The notes beneath the pieces are model-generated. The model did not search any database and had not been told where the DNA came from. It was given only the letters and a program-made list of their open reading frames with translations. Below, one piece after another: positions 1-6,029 of a DNA stretch of 8,212 nucleotides. Each line of letters opens with the position of its first letter. The first letter of the stretch is position 1. The DNA is from Chloroflexota bacterium. GTDB taxonomy: Bacteria; Chloroflexota; Dehalococcoidia; UBA2979. The stretch covers positions 1-8,212 of the forward strand of contig JAQCJS010000035.1 in NCBI GenBank assembly GCA_027592975.1, read 5' to 3'. Position numbers and translations under genes: made by a program.

Positions 1-2
1 TC

Positions 3-836
3 GGCGGCGTCGCCCCGTCGCCCGTCGTCACCCCCGCCGCCGAGGAGCCTGCGCTCGTGGCGCAGGCGGTGCCGGACGGGAACACCGGGCACCGCCACGT
101 CTCCGGCTCCAGCATGTTGTTCGCGCCGGATGAGGACGAGCCGATCCGCGCCCGCCTGATCACGGCCAGCGCGCCGCTCCCGCCCGTCGGCGGCCGCGCG
201 GACGGCCCGCGCTCCGTTGCCGTTGCCTATGGCGACCGCACCGCGAGGCGCGTCTCCCTGACGTTCGATGCCGGCGCGGATGTGGGCTTCGCTGCGGACA
301 TCCTGGACACGCTGGCGCGGGAGCGCGTGGTCGCCAGCTTCGGCATGACCGGGGCGTGGGCGGAACAGCACCCCGCGCTGGTGAAGCGCATCGCGGACGA
401 GGACCACCACTTCATCAACCACAGCTGGAGCCACGGCTCCTTCACCGGCCTCTCCACCACCAGCCGGCCGATGACGCGCGCCGAGCGCTGGGACGAGCTG
501 GACCGCACGGAGGCGATCATCCAGCGCATCGCCGGCGTCTCCACGCTTCCGTACTTCCGCCCGCCCTACGGCGACACGGACGCCTCCGTCCTGGCAGACG
601 TGGGTGCGCGCGGCTACGCGGTCACGGCGATGTGGGCCGTGGACTCGCTGGGGTGGAACGGGCTTTCCGCGCCGGGCATTGTGGAGCGGACGCTGCGGCT
701 CACCTCGCCCGGCGCGATCGTCATCTTCCACGTCGGGGCGCAGTCGCAGGACGCGGCCGCGCTCCCGGCGATCATCCGCGGGCTGCGCGAAGCGGGGTAC
801 GAGTTCGTGTCGGTGGCGACGCTGACCGGCGGTTAG
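3..836 (+). CDS. Polysaccharide deacetylase (NodB-fold, carbohydrate esterase 4-like), 5' partial
   Basis: Probably removes N-acetyl groups from an extracellular or cell-wall polysaccharide. The frame is open to the left edge, so the start lies outside the window; the GTG at 57 is internal to a Pro/Ala/Val-rich stretch that looks like a linker after a missing signal peptide or membrane anchor. The NodB motifs appear in order: TFDAGAD (261-281), N-H-S-W-S-H metal-binding motif (417-434), R-P-P-Y-G-D (558-575), D-S-x-G-W (around 645) and I-F-H-V-G near 725, followed by the usual C-terminal helix and strand (LREAGYEFVSV). Motif 1 has Ala where the family normally has the second Asp of TFDDG. The gene ends 19 bp from the convergent regulator gene. 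The fold assignment is firm; the substrate (peptidoglycan, chitin-like or other glycan) cannot be told. Confidence 0.88.
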   Translation, partial: GGVAPSPVVTPAAEEPALVAQAVPDGNTGHRHVSGSSMLFAPDEDEPIRARLITASAPLPPVGGRADGPRSVAVAYGDRTARRVSLTFDAGADVGFAADILDTLARERVVASFGMTGAWAEQHPALVKRIADEDHHFINHSWSHGSFTGLSTTSRPMTRAERWDELDRTEAIIQRIAGVSTLPYFRPPYGDTDASVLADVGARGYAVTAMWAVDSLGWNGLSAPGIVERTLRLTSPGAIVIFHVGAQSQDAAALPAIIRGLREAGYEFVSVATLTGG

Positions 837-849
837 CACCGGCGGGTGC
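836..849. other. Short GC hairpin between convergent genes
   Basis: GCACC (836-840) and GGTGC (845-849) can pair around a GGCG loop in the 19-bp gap between the stops of the deacetylase and the minus-strand regulator. There is no T-run on either strand, so it is at best a weak bidirectional terminator. Confidence 0.25.
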
Positions 850-855
850 GGGCCG

Positions 856-1530
856 CTATTGCTGTTCCTTGCGCAGCCGCCGCTCCGTGGCGAGGCGCGC
901 GGCCTGGGAGCGGCGTTCCACGTTCAGCTTGGCGTAGATCTCCGAGACGTAGTTCTTGATCGTCTTCTCGGCGAGCTGAAGCTTGCCCGCGATCTCACCG
1001 TTGGTCATGCCGTCCGCGATCATATCGAGGATGCGATCCTCCTGCGGCGACAGCGCGGAGAAGGCGTCGTCGGCCGGGTGCGCACCCTGCCCCTTGCGCA
1101 GCCGATCCAGCACGCCCGTCGCCATCTGCGGATCTAGCATCGAGCCGCCTCGGCCGATCTGGGTGACGGCGTCCTGGATGCTCGCGGGGTTGAGATCCTT
1201 CAGCAGGTAGCCGGAGGCGCCCGCGATCACGGCGGCGAACAGCGCGTTCTGGTCGGCGTGGGAGGTGAGGATCAACACCTTCGTCTCCGGGTGGGCGGAG
1301 CGGATGTCGCGGCAGGCTTCCACCCCGCTGCCGTCCGGCAGCCGCCATACCTGCATAACGACGTCCGGCTTCAGCCGGGCCGCCTCATCCAGCGCCTGCT
1401 TCACCGTGCCGGCCTCGCCGACCACGGTGATGTCGGCACGCTCGGAGAGCAGATCGCGCAGCCCGCGCCGCACCACCGCGTGGTCGTCCACCAGCATCAC
1501 CCGCAGCGGCTGGCTGGGCGCGGAGGTCAT
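856..1530 (-). CDS. NarL/FixJ-type response regulator lacking the phosphoacceptor aspartate
   Basis: A 224-residue DNA-binding regulator, usual length for the family. The receiver domain (about 9-127) keeps the acidic pair D15/D16, T89 of LILTS and K111 of YLLKD. In the beta-3 strand the segment after K-P-D-V-V reads M-Q-V-W-R-L-P-D-G, so the phosphorylated Asp position is V61 (codon at 1348-1350). A LuxR-type helix-turn-helix follows (about 147-212, LSPQEDRILDMIADGMTN onward). The start at 1530 is chosen because the receiver begins just after it and its ATG overlaps the TGA of the upstream kinase (1527-1530), implying translational coupling. A longer in-frame reading to 1872 only enters the kinase gene in another frame. 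It is probably the output partner of that kinase, but control by classical phosphotransfer is doubtful. It may act as an aspartate-less receiver, through binding or constitutively. Confidence 0.93.
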   Translation of the reverse strand: MTSAPSQPLRVMLVDDHAVVRRGLRDLLSERADITVVGEAGTVKQALDEAARLKPDVVMQVWRLPDGSGVEACRDIRSAHPETKVLILTSHADQNALFAAVIAGASGYLLKDLNPASIQDAVTQIGRGGSMLDPQMATGVLDRLRKGQGAHPADDAFSALSPQEDRILDMIADGMTNGEIAGKLQLAEKTIKNYVSEIYAKLNVERRSQAARLATERRLRKEQQ

Positions 1531-3080
1531 GGTGTCGCTCCCAGCACCGGCACCAGCGGGATCGTCACTGACACGGCGGTCCCGCGTCCCGGTGCCGTCT
1601 CGAAGATCAGCGAGCCACCCAGGTCGGCCGCCCGCTGTTCCACGCTGCGCACGCCCACGCGGTCCGGCGCAATCCCGTTGCGGTCGAAGCCCACGCCGTC
1701 GTCCGTCACGGAGATGTGGATGCCTTCCGCGTCGCGCGTGACGTTGAGCGAGGCGTGCGCCGCTTCCGCGTGCCGCTCCACGTTGGAGATCAACTCGCGC
1801 GAGATCAGGTACACGGCGCGCTCCGTGCTGGAGGGCAGCGGTGCCCGGCCCATCTCGATGCGTTGCGTCCACTCGCAGGAGGATGCCGCGTCCAGGATCG
1901 AGCGGAGCCGCTCTGTGAGCAGCGCCGTCCCCGGCAGCTCGTCGCCGGTAAGGTGGCCGATGTACGCGCGGAGGTCGGCGATGACGGCGCTCAACTCCGT
2001 GGTCGCCGTCTCGATCGCCTCTTCCTTCGTGATCGAATCGTGCATCCGCGCGCGGTGCAGGCCCAGGCCGATCGCGTAGATCGCCTGGATGATGTCGTCA
2101 TGTAGATCGCGCGCGATGCCATCGCGCAGCGCGTACCGCTCGAGCGCCGCCTCCGCCGCCCGCCGCGCGAGGTGCGCGTGTCCGGCCACGCCAATGTCGT
2201 GCAGCGTACGCAGCGACAGGTGGACGCCGCTCCGGTGGTCGGAGGGGGCGGCCGCCGCCAGCACCAGCTCGCCGCCGTCCGGCAGCTCGCCCGCGTAGAT
2301 GGTCACGTCCATGCCGGGCAGCATGCCGGGCCGTTCGTGGCGTCCCGGCGGCAGCCCTGCCTCGATCATCGCCAGCACCTCAGTCTCGAGGCGAGAGCCG
2401 GGCGTCGAGGCGGTGCTGCGGGTCTTGTCGCCTGCCGTGCTCGTCCAGCAGACCAGCGTCTCGCCCTCGCCCAGGAGCAGCTCGGACGCGGCGCGCACCA
2501 TGACGCGACCGGCGGCGTCCGGGTCGTCCACCTCCTGCAGGGCGCGGGCGGCGTCTGCCAGCGCCTGTGCGGCGGCGCGCTGACGCTGCTCGTCCTCCAG
2601 CGCGCGGGCGTTGCGGATTGCCAGCGCCGCGTAGGGGGCCAGCGCCTCCAGCTGCGCGCGGTCGTCCGCGCTGAACGGCGCACCCTCCGGCTTCCTGGTG
2701 ACGTAGAACGCTCCCAGCACGCGGCCGCCGTACACCAGCGGCACGCCCAGGAAGGCCCGCATGTCCGCATGGTGCGCGGGCATCCGGACGGAAGAGCGAT
2801 GCCCGCGGAAGTCGTCCAGCTGCACCGTGCGCGGGTCGATCGCGACCTCGCCCAGCAGCCCCAGCCCGTGCGGGGGGTGCGGCATCGCGCTGCGCTCGTC
2901 CAGGCTCAGGCCCACCGTCTCGAAGTGCTGCAGGCGGCGGTTGTCGTCGTACGCGCCCAGCGCGGCGAAGTCTGCGCCCGTCATCTCACGAGCGGCAGCA
3001 GCGAGCCGTCGCAGCAGCGCGTCCAGCGGCTGGACCTCGATGATGCCCAGCAGCACGGCCTGGAGTTCGGGAGAGTTCAT
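1527..3080 (-). CDS. GAF-domain sensor histidine kinase, DevS/DosT-like (HisKA_3 family)
   Basis: A soluble 517-residue kinase with no membrane segment. Residues about 20-165 form a GAF domain closely resembling GAF-A of mycobacterial DevS/DosT: a P-H-G-L-G-L-L-G-E segment, V-Q-L-D-D-F, then HHADMRAFLGVPL. H104 and Y126 are 22 residues apart, the same spacing I recall for the DevS proximal haem His149 and distal Tyr171. Residues about 170-300 may be a second, degenerate GAF. The HisKA_3 dimerisation helix has D-L-H-D-D with phosphoacceptor H327. The ATPase domain has N433 (N box), DDGVGF (460-465) and P-G-R-G-T (497-501). Start choice: ATG at 3080; a TTG at 3086 would add two residues, and neither has a clear ribosome site. 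It is co-transcribed with the NarL-type regulator. Haem binding is an inference; a haem-free GAF is the alternative. Confidence 0.9.
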   Translation of the reverse strand: MNSPELQAVLLGIIEVQPLDALLRRLAAAAREMTGADFAALGAYDDNRRLQHFETVGLSLDERSAMPHPPHGLGLLGEVAIDPRTVQLDDFRGHRSSVRMPAHHADMRAFLGVPLVYGGRVLGAFYVTRKPEGAPFSADDRAQLEALAPYAALAIRNARALEDEQRQRAAAQALADAARALQEVDDPDAAGRVMVRAASELLLGEGETLVCWTSTAGDKTRSTASTPGSRLETEVLAMIEAGLPPGRHERPGMLPGMDVTIYAGELPDGGELVLAAAAPSDHRSGVHLSLRTLHDIGVAGHAHLARRAAEAALERYALRDGIARDLHDDIIQAIYAIGLGLHRARMHDSITKEEAIETATTELSAVIADLRAYIGHLTGDELPGTALLTERLRSILDAASSCEWTQRIEMGRAPLPSSTERAVYLISRELISNVERHAEAAHASLNVTRDAEGIHISVTDDGVGFDRNGIAPDRVGVRSVEQRAADLGGSLIFETAPGRGTAVSVTIPLVPVLGATP

Positions 3081-3086
3081 GGACAA

Positions 3087-3259
3087 CGGGCGGTCGCCGT
3101 CCGGGTTGCCGCGTGGGCATCACGGAGCGCTCACCAATGAGAGCGGCGAACCGTGTACAACTGTGTCTCAGTATAGAGCGCATCCGGGTAACGGGTGTGC
3201 ACCCAGTCCGGAGTCCCGTGGAGCCCCCGGGGGCCTCGCGGCGCGGAGGCGGGCGGCCT
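3087..3259. promoter_or_regulatory. Divergent intergenic region between the kinase and the phosphate-type operon
   Basis: 173 bp separate the two divergent units and must hold both promoters. The most AT-rich part, AGTATAGA (3170-3177), offers overlapping -10-like hexamers: TATAGA on the plus strand (3172-3177) and TATACT on the minus strand (3175-3170). Neither has a convincing -35 partner at 16-18 bp. Other structure: GGGTG-TG-CACCC (3193-3204), and a perfect 12-bp palindrome GCCCCCGGGGGC (3223-3234) 25 bp before the start codon at 3260. A ribosome site GGAGG (3245-3249) lies 10 nt before that ATG. Confidence 0.4.
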
Positions 3260-3964
3260 ATGACGACGGTGCTGGTGGTGGAGGATGACCCGGCCATCCT
3301 GGAGGCTGTCGCCTACAGCATTGGCCGTGACGGGTACGACGTGCTGACCGCCCAGGACGGCATCGCCGGCCTGGAGCTGGCGCGCGCGCACCAGCCGGAT
3401 GCCGTGGTGCTGGACGTTATGCTCCCGCGGATGTCCGGATTGGACGTCTGCCGCATCCTCCGCGCGGAGACGCCCATCCCGATCCTGATGCTCACCGCGC
3501 GTGACGCGGAGGCGGATCGGGTGCAGGGGCTGGAGTTCGGCGCGGACGACTACCTGGCGAAGCCGTTCTCCATGCGGGAGCTGCGCGCCCGTATCGCCTC
3601 GCTCCTGCGGCGGGACGCGCTCTCGCGTGCGGCCGGGCCGCGCACTGCTGCCGTCACCCCCAGTGCGCCGCTGCGCCTGGGCACGCTGGAGGTGGACGAG
3701 TCCACGCACCAGGCGCGCCATCACGGGAAGCCGCTGGTCCTGCGGCCTCGTGAGTTCGCGCTGCTGGCCTACTTCATGCGGCACCCCGGCCAGGCGCTGA
3801 GCCGGGGGCAGATCCTGCAGGAGGTCTGGGGGATCACCTTCATGGGCGAGACGCGCACCGTGGATGTCCACGTCCGATGGCTCCGCGAGAAGCTCGAGGA
3901 GGATCCCGCCAATCCCATGCTGATCCAGACCGTCCGCAGCATCGGCTATCGGTTCGTCCCGTGA
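3260..3964 (+). CDS. phoP: OmpR/PhoB-family response regulator
   Basis: A 234-residue transcription factor, typical length. The receiver (1-115) has the acidic pocket E8-D9-D10, phosphoacceptor D52 in VVLDVMLP, T79 and K101 in L-A-K-P-F, so it is fully competent, unlike the neighbouring NarL-type regulator. A winged-helix domain follows (about 135-233): R-P-R-E-F-A-L-L, the recognition region T-R-T-V-D-V-H-V-R-W-L-R, and the closing I-Q-T-V-R-S-I-G-Y-R-F. The ATG at 3260 is preferred over one at 3113 because the first receiver strand starts right after it and GGAGG sits 10 nt upstream. The stop overlaps the GTG of the next gene (GTGA, 3961-3964). Order with a PhoR-type kinase and phoU points to the phosphate response; the symbol rests on context, and other OmpR-family roles remain possible. 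Confidence 0.93.
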   Translation: MTTVLVVEDDPAILEAVAYSIGRDGYDVLTAQDGIAGLELARAHQPDAVVLDVMLPRMSGLDVCRILRAETPIPILMLTARDAEADRVQGLEFGADDYLAKPFSMRELRARIASLLRRDALSRAAGPRTAAVTPSAPLRLGTLEVDESTHQARHHGKPLVLRPREFALLAYFMRHPGQALSRGQILQEVWGITFMGETRTVDVHVRWLREKLEEDPANPMLIQTVRSIGYRFVP

Positions 3965-5148
3965 AGCACATGGGCGCACTCCTCGTGCTTGCGGGCGTCG
4001 CCGCCGCCGCCGTCACGCTGCTCCCGGAAACGCTGGACTGGGGCGTCGTCGTGATCGCCGTGCTGCTCGCCGGGATCCTGGTCACGCGGCGTGCCGATGC
4101 CGCGCCGCCGCGCTCCGTCACCGCGCCGCCGATCGACTTCGTCGGGGAGTTGCGAGCGCTGCTTGCGCTGCTGCCGGAGGGCATCCTGGTCGTGGACGCG
4201 GATGAGAACGTCCTGGTCGCGAACCCCGCCATCGCGCGCATCCTGCGCCGCCCACCCGAGGCGATGGAGGGCGTCACGCTGATCCGCGCCACCCGCGACG
4301 CCGCGCTGGCGCAGGTGCTCCGCGAGGCATCCGGAGAGCCGCGTGACGTCGCCCTGAGCGACGACCGCCTCGTGCGCGCGGCCGCCACCCGCCTGGGCGG
4401 GATGCCGGTGCATGCCGTGCTCACCGTGCAGGACGTCACCGCACTTCGCAACGCGGAGCGTGCGCGCTCGGAGCTCGTCGCCAACGTCTCGCATGAGCTG
4501 CGTACGCCGATCGCCGCGGCGCGCGCGCTCGCAGAGACGCTGGAGGCGGGCGTCGACGAGCCGGAGCAGCGCGAGCGGTTCCACGCGCGGCTGACGCGCG
4601 AGCTGGAGCGCCTGGGCGAGATCGTGGAGCGACTGCTGCGGCTCTCACGCCTGGAGTCCCGGGCGGAGGAGTTCGACATCCAGCCGATCCCGGTTTCCGA
4701 GCTGATCCGCGTGGCGCTCACTCGCGTCCGTCCGGTCGCGGACCGCGCGCAGGTCACGCTGGTGGTCGAGGAGGAGGTGCCGGGCGGTGGCGGCGAGGTG
4801 CTGGCCGACCGGGAGCGGGCGCTGGAGGTGCTCACCAACCTGCTGGACAACGCCCTGCGTTACTCGCCCGCGGAAGGGACGATCACCATCCTCGTCGGCC
4901 CGGCCGGGCACGTGGTGCAGATCTGCGTCCGCGATCAGGGGCCCGGGATTCTCCCGACCGACCGCCAGCGCATCTTCGAGCGGTTCTACACCGCCGACCG
5001 CGCGCGCACCGGCGGCGCGGGCACTGGCCTGGGCCTGGCGATCGCGCGTCACATCGTCTCGCGCCTCGGTGGGGAGATCTGGGTGGCGGACACCACGCCG
5101 GGTGCCTCGATCTGCTTCACGCTCCCGCGAGGCACCACGCCGGTGTGA
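3961..5148 (+). CDS. phoR: PhoR-type sensor histidine kinase
   Basis: A 395-residue membrane kinase. Two hydrophobic segments (about 4-21 and 27-42) are joined by only about five residues, so no extracytoplasmic sensor exists. A PAS domain (about 62-160, LLPEGILVVDADENVLVANP) is followed by the HisKA domain with S-H-E-L-R-T-P and phosphoacceptor H178. The ATPase domain has N293/N297 (L-T-N-L-L-D-N-A), DQGPGI (325-330), E-R-F-Y and GTGLGLA (354-360). The start is GTG 3961, overlapping the regulator stop by 4 bp; ATG 3970 is the alternative and loses three residues. Architecture matches PhoR kinases, which read phosphate status through PhoU and the Pst transporter rather than through a periplasmic ligand domain. 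phoU follows directly. The kinase identity is certain; the phosphate role is inferred from context. Confidence 0.92.
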   Translation: MKHMGALLVLAGVAAAAVTLLPETLDWGVVVIAVLLAGILVTRRADAAPPRSVTAPPIDFVGELRALLALLPEGILVVDADENVLVANPAIARILRRPPEAMEGVTLIRATRDAALAQVLREASGEPRDVALSDDRLVRAAATRLGGMPVHAVLTVQDVTALRNAERARSELVANVSHELRTPIAAARALAETLEAGVDEPEQRERFHARLTRELERLGEIVERLLRLSRLESRAEEFDIQPIPVSELIRVALTRVRPVADRAQVTLVVEEEVPGGGGEVLADRERALEVLTNLLDNALRYSPAEGTITILVGPAGHVVQICVRDQGPGILPTDRQRIFERFYTADRARTGGAGTGLGLAIARHIVSRLGGEIWVADTTPGASICFTLPRGTTPV

Positions 5149-5233
5149 GCTCGGCGCGCGTACACTCATTCACCATCATTCGTTGAGCCCCGGACGCGAT
5201 TCACGCGCCCGCGCGGAGTGAGGCAGTCCGGTC
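5149..5233 (+). promoter_or_regulatory. phoR-phoU spacer with three helically phased ATTCRY repeats
   Basis: The 85-bp spacer is longer than needed within an operon and contains an AT-richer stretch. ATTCACC (5168), ATTCGTT (5178) and ATTCACG (5199) start 10 and 21 bp apart, about one and two helical turns, as tandem-repeat Pho boxes do. They may be binding sites for the upstream OmpR-type regulator, driving phoU separately. No clear -10/-35 pair is seen. GGAG and GTGAGG (5215-5223) provide the phoU ribosome site. Confidence 0.3.
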
Positions 5234-5899
5234 ATGCCCCGAGAGCAGTTCCACCGCCAGATCGCTGCGCTGCAGGACGGCGTCATCGAGATGGGGTCGA
5301 TGGTCGAGCGGGCGGTCGAGCGGGCGATGCAGGCGCTGATGGACCGTGACGTCGTGCTGGCGCGGAGCGTGATCGAGGAAGACCGGGACATCAACGCGAT
5401 CGGGTTCCACCTGCAGAACGCCTGCATCTCACTGCTGGCGCAGCAGGCACCCATGGCTGGCGATCTGCGTGTGATCGTCTCCGTGACGGCGATCATGTCC
5501 GACCTGGAGCGCATGGGCGACCACGCGGAGGGCATCGCGCGCATCGTGATCACCATGCAGGACGAGCCGCTGGTGAAGCCGTTGATCGACATGCCGATCA
5601 TGGCGAACCGCGCCACGGAGATGCTCCGCAACGCCATCCACACCTTCGTGGAGCAGGACGTGGAGGCCGCCTACCGCGTCGGCGCCGCAGACGACGAGGT
5701 CGACCGGCTGTACGACCAGATCTACGCCGACCTGATCCAGGTCATGATCAGCGACCCCACGACGATCGAGCCGAGCACCCACCTGCTCTGGGTCGCCCAC
5801 AACCTGGAGCGGATCGCCGACCGGGCCACCAACATCGCGGAGCGCACCGTCTACTCCGCGACGGGCATGCTCCCGCAAATGGACGTTTCCTCCTACTAG
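5234..5899 (+). CDS. phoU: Phosphate signalling protein PhoU
   Basis: A 221-residue all-helical protein of normal PhoU length, built of two repeated three-helix PhoU domains (about 12-105 and 115-207). Each carries the family's acidic metal-binding motif: E92-R-M-G-D96-H-A in the first repeat and E192-R-I-A-D196-R-A-T-N-I-A-E in the second. Members damp the PhoR kinase when phosphate is plentiful and link it to the Pst importer; they are cytosolic and peripheral to the membrane. ATG 5234 follows a GGAG/GAGG ribosome site by about 10 nt and gives the canonical N-terminus. It lies 85 bp after phoR on the same strand. No pst genes are visible nearby, so any transporter partner is encoded elsewhere. 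Confidence 0.96.
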   Translation: MPREQFHRQIAALQDGVIEMGSMVERAVERAMQALMDRDVVLARSVIEEDRDINAIGFHLQNACISLLAQQAPMAGDLRVIVSVTAIMSDLERMGDHAEGIARIVITMQDEPLVKPLIDMPIMANRATEMLRNAIHTFVEQDVEAAYRVGAADDEVDRLYDQIYADLIQVMISDPTTIEPSTHLLWVAHNLERIADRATNIAERTVYSATGMLPQMDVSSY

Positions 5900-5911
5900 C
5901 CCTCGACGGAG

Positions 5912-5923
5912 CGCACCGGTGCG
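5912..5923. other. 12-bp GC palindrome after phoU
   Basis: CGCACCGGTGCG is a perfect palindrome 13 bp after the phoU stop. There is no loop and no T-tract, so it is not a standard terminator. It could be a protein site or chance in GC-rich DNA. Confidence 0.2.
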
Positions 5924-5934
5924 AATCGCCCCCC

Positions 5935-5963
5935 TTGCAGGGTGGTATCGCGTTGGGTACTCT
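5935..5963 (+). promoter_or_regulatory. Candidate sigma-70-type promoter of the sulfite reductase gene
   Basis: TTGCAG (5935-5940), a 17-bp spacer and TACTCT (5958-5963) form a plausible -35/-10 pair. Transcription would begin near 5970, giving a leader of about 60 nt before the ATG at 6030. The element TACTCTGAAC (5958-5967) recurs in the cysD leader at nearly the same distance from its start codon, which supports a functional role. Confidence 0.45.
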
Positions 5964-5973
5964 GAACACTCCT

Positions 5974-5996
5974 TTGTCGACTGATTAAGTCGACAA
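5974..5996. promoter_or_regulatory. Inverted-repeat operator, IscR type 1/Rrf2-like
   Basis: Perfect 9-bp arms TTGTCGACT (5974-5982) and AGTCGACAA (5988-5996) flank GATTA. The core fits the recalled IscR type 1 consensus core YYGACTRWWWYAGTCRR at 16 of 17 positions (TCGACTGATTAAGTCGA; only the Y in the centre differs). It lies just downstream of the predicted -10, where a bound repressor would block transcription of the sirohaem/Fe-S enzyme. There is no T-tract, so a terminator reading is poor. The regulator itself is not in the window. Confidence 0.6.
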
Positions 5997-6029
5997 TCCG
6001 ACCCGGGTCACTAAAGGAAGAGCGCCACC

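Noticed and set aside
1531..1872. In-frame upstream extension of the NarL-type regulator to a 338-residue protein.
   Set aside because: The added part is an out-of-frame reading of the kinase ATPase domain. The receiver begins at the ATG at 1530, which overlaps the kinase stop codon.
2172..3140. Long open frame on the plus strand opposite the GAF kinase.
   Set aside because: It is low-complexity Arg/Gln/Val-rich with no recognisable domain; the kinase on the minus strand has all expected motifs.
3185..3198. CGGGTAA/CGGGTGT 7-bp direct repeat in the divergent region.
   Set aside because: Only five shared bases per unit, easily chance in GC-rich DNA, and not repeated elsewhere in the region.
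3113..3259. Upstream ATG giving the OmpR-type regulator 49 extra residues.
   Set aside because: The extension covers the promoter region and has no family match, while the ATG at 3260 has a GGAGG site and directly precedes the first receiver strand.
3840..4850. Ser/Arg-rich open frame on the minus strand opposite phoR.
   Set aside because: Shadow of the kinase gene; the Ser/Arg/Thr bias is that of a complementary-strand reading, and there is no start signal or domain.
5974..5996. The inverted repeat read as a phoU terminator.
   Set aside because: No T-tract follows, the stem is only moderately GC-rich, and it lies downstream of a promoter-like element. The operator reading fits better.
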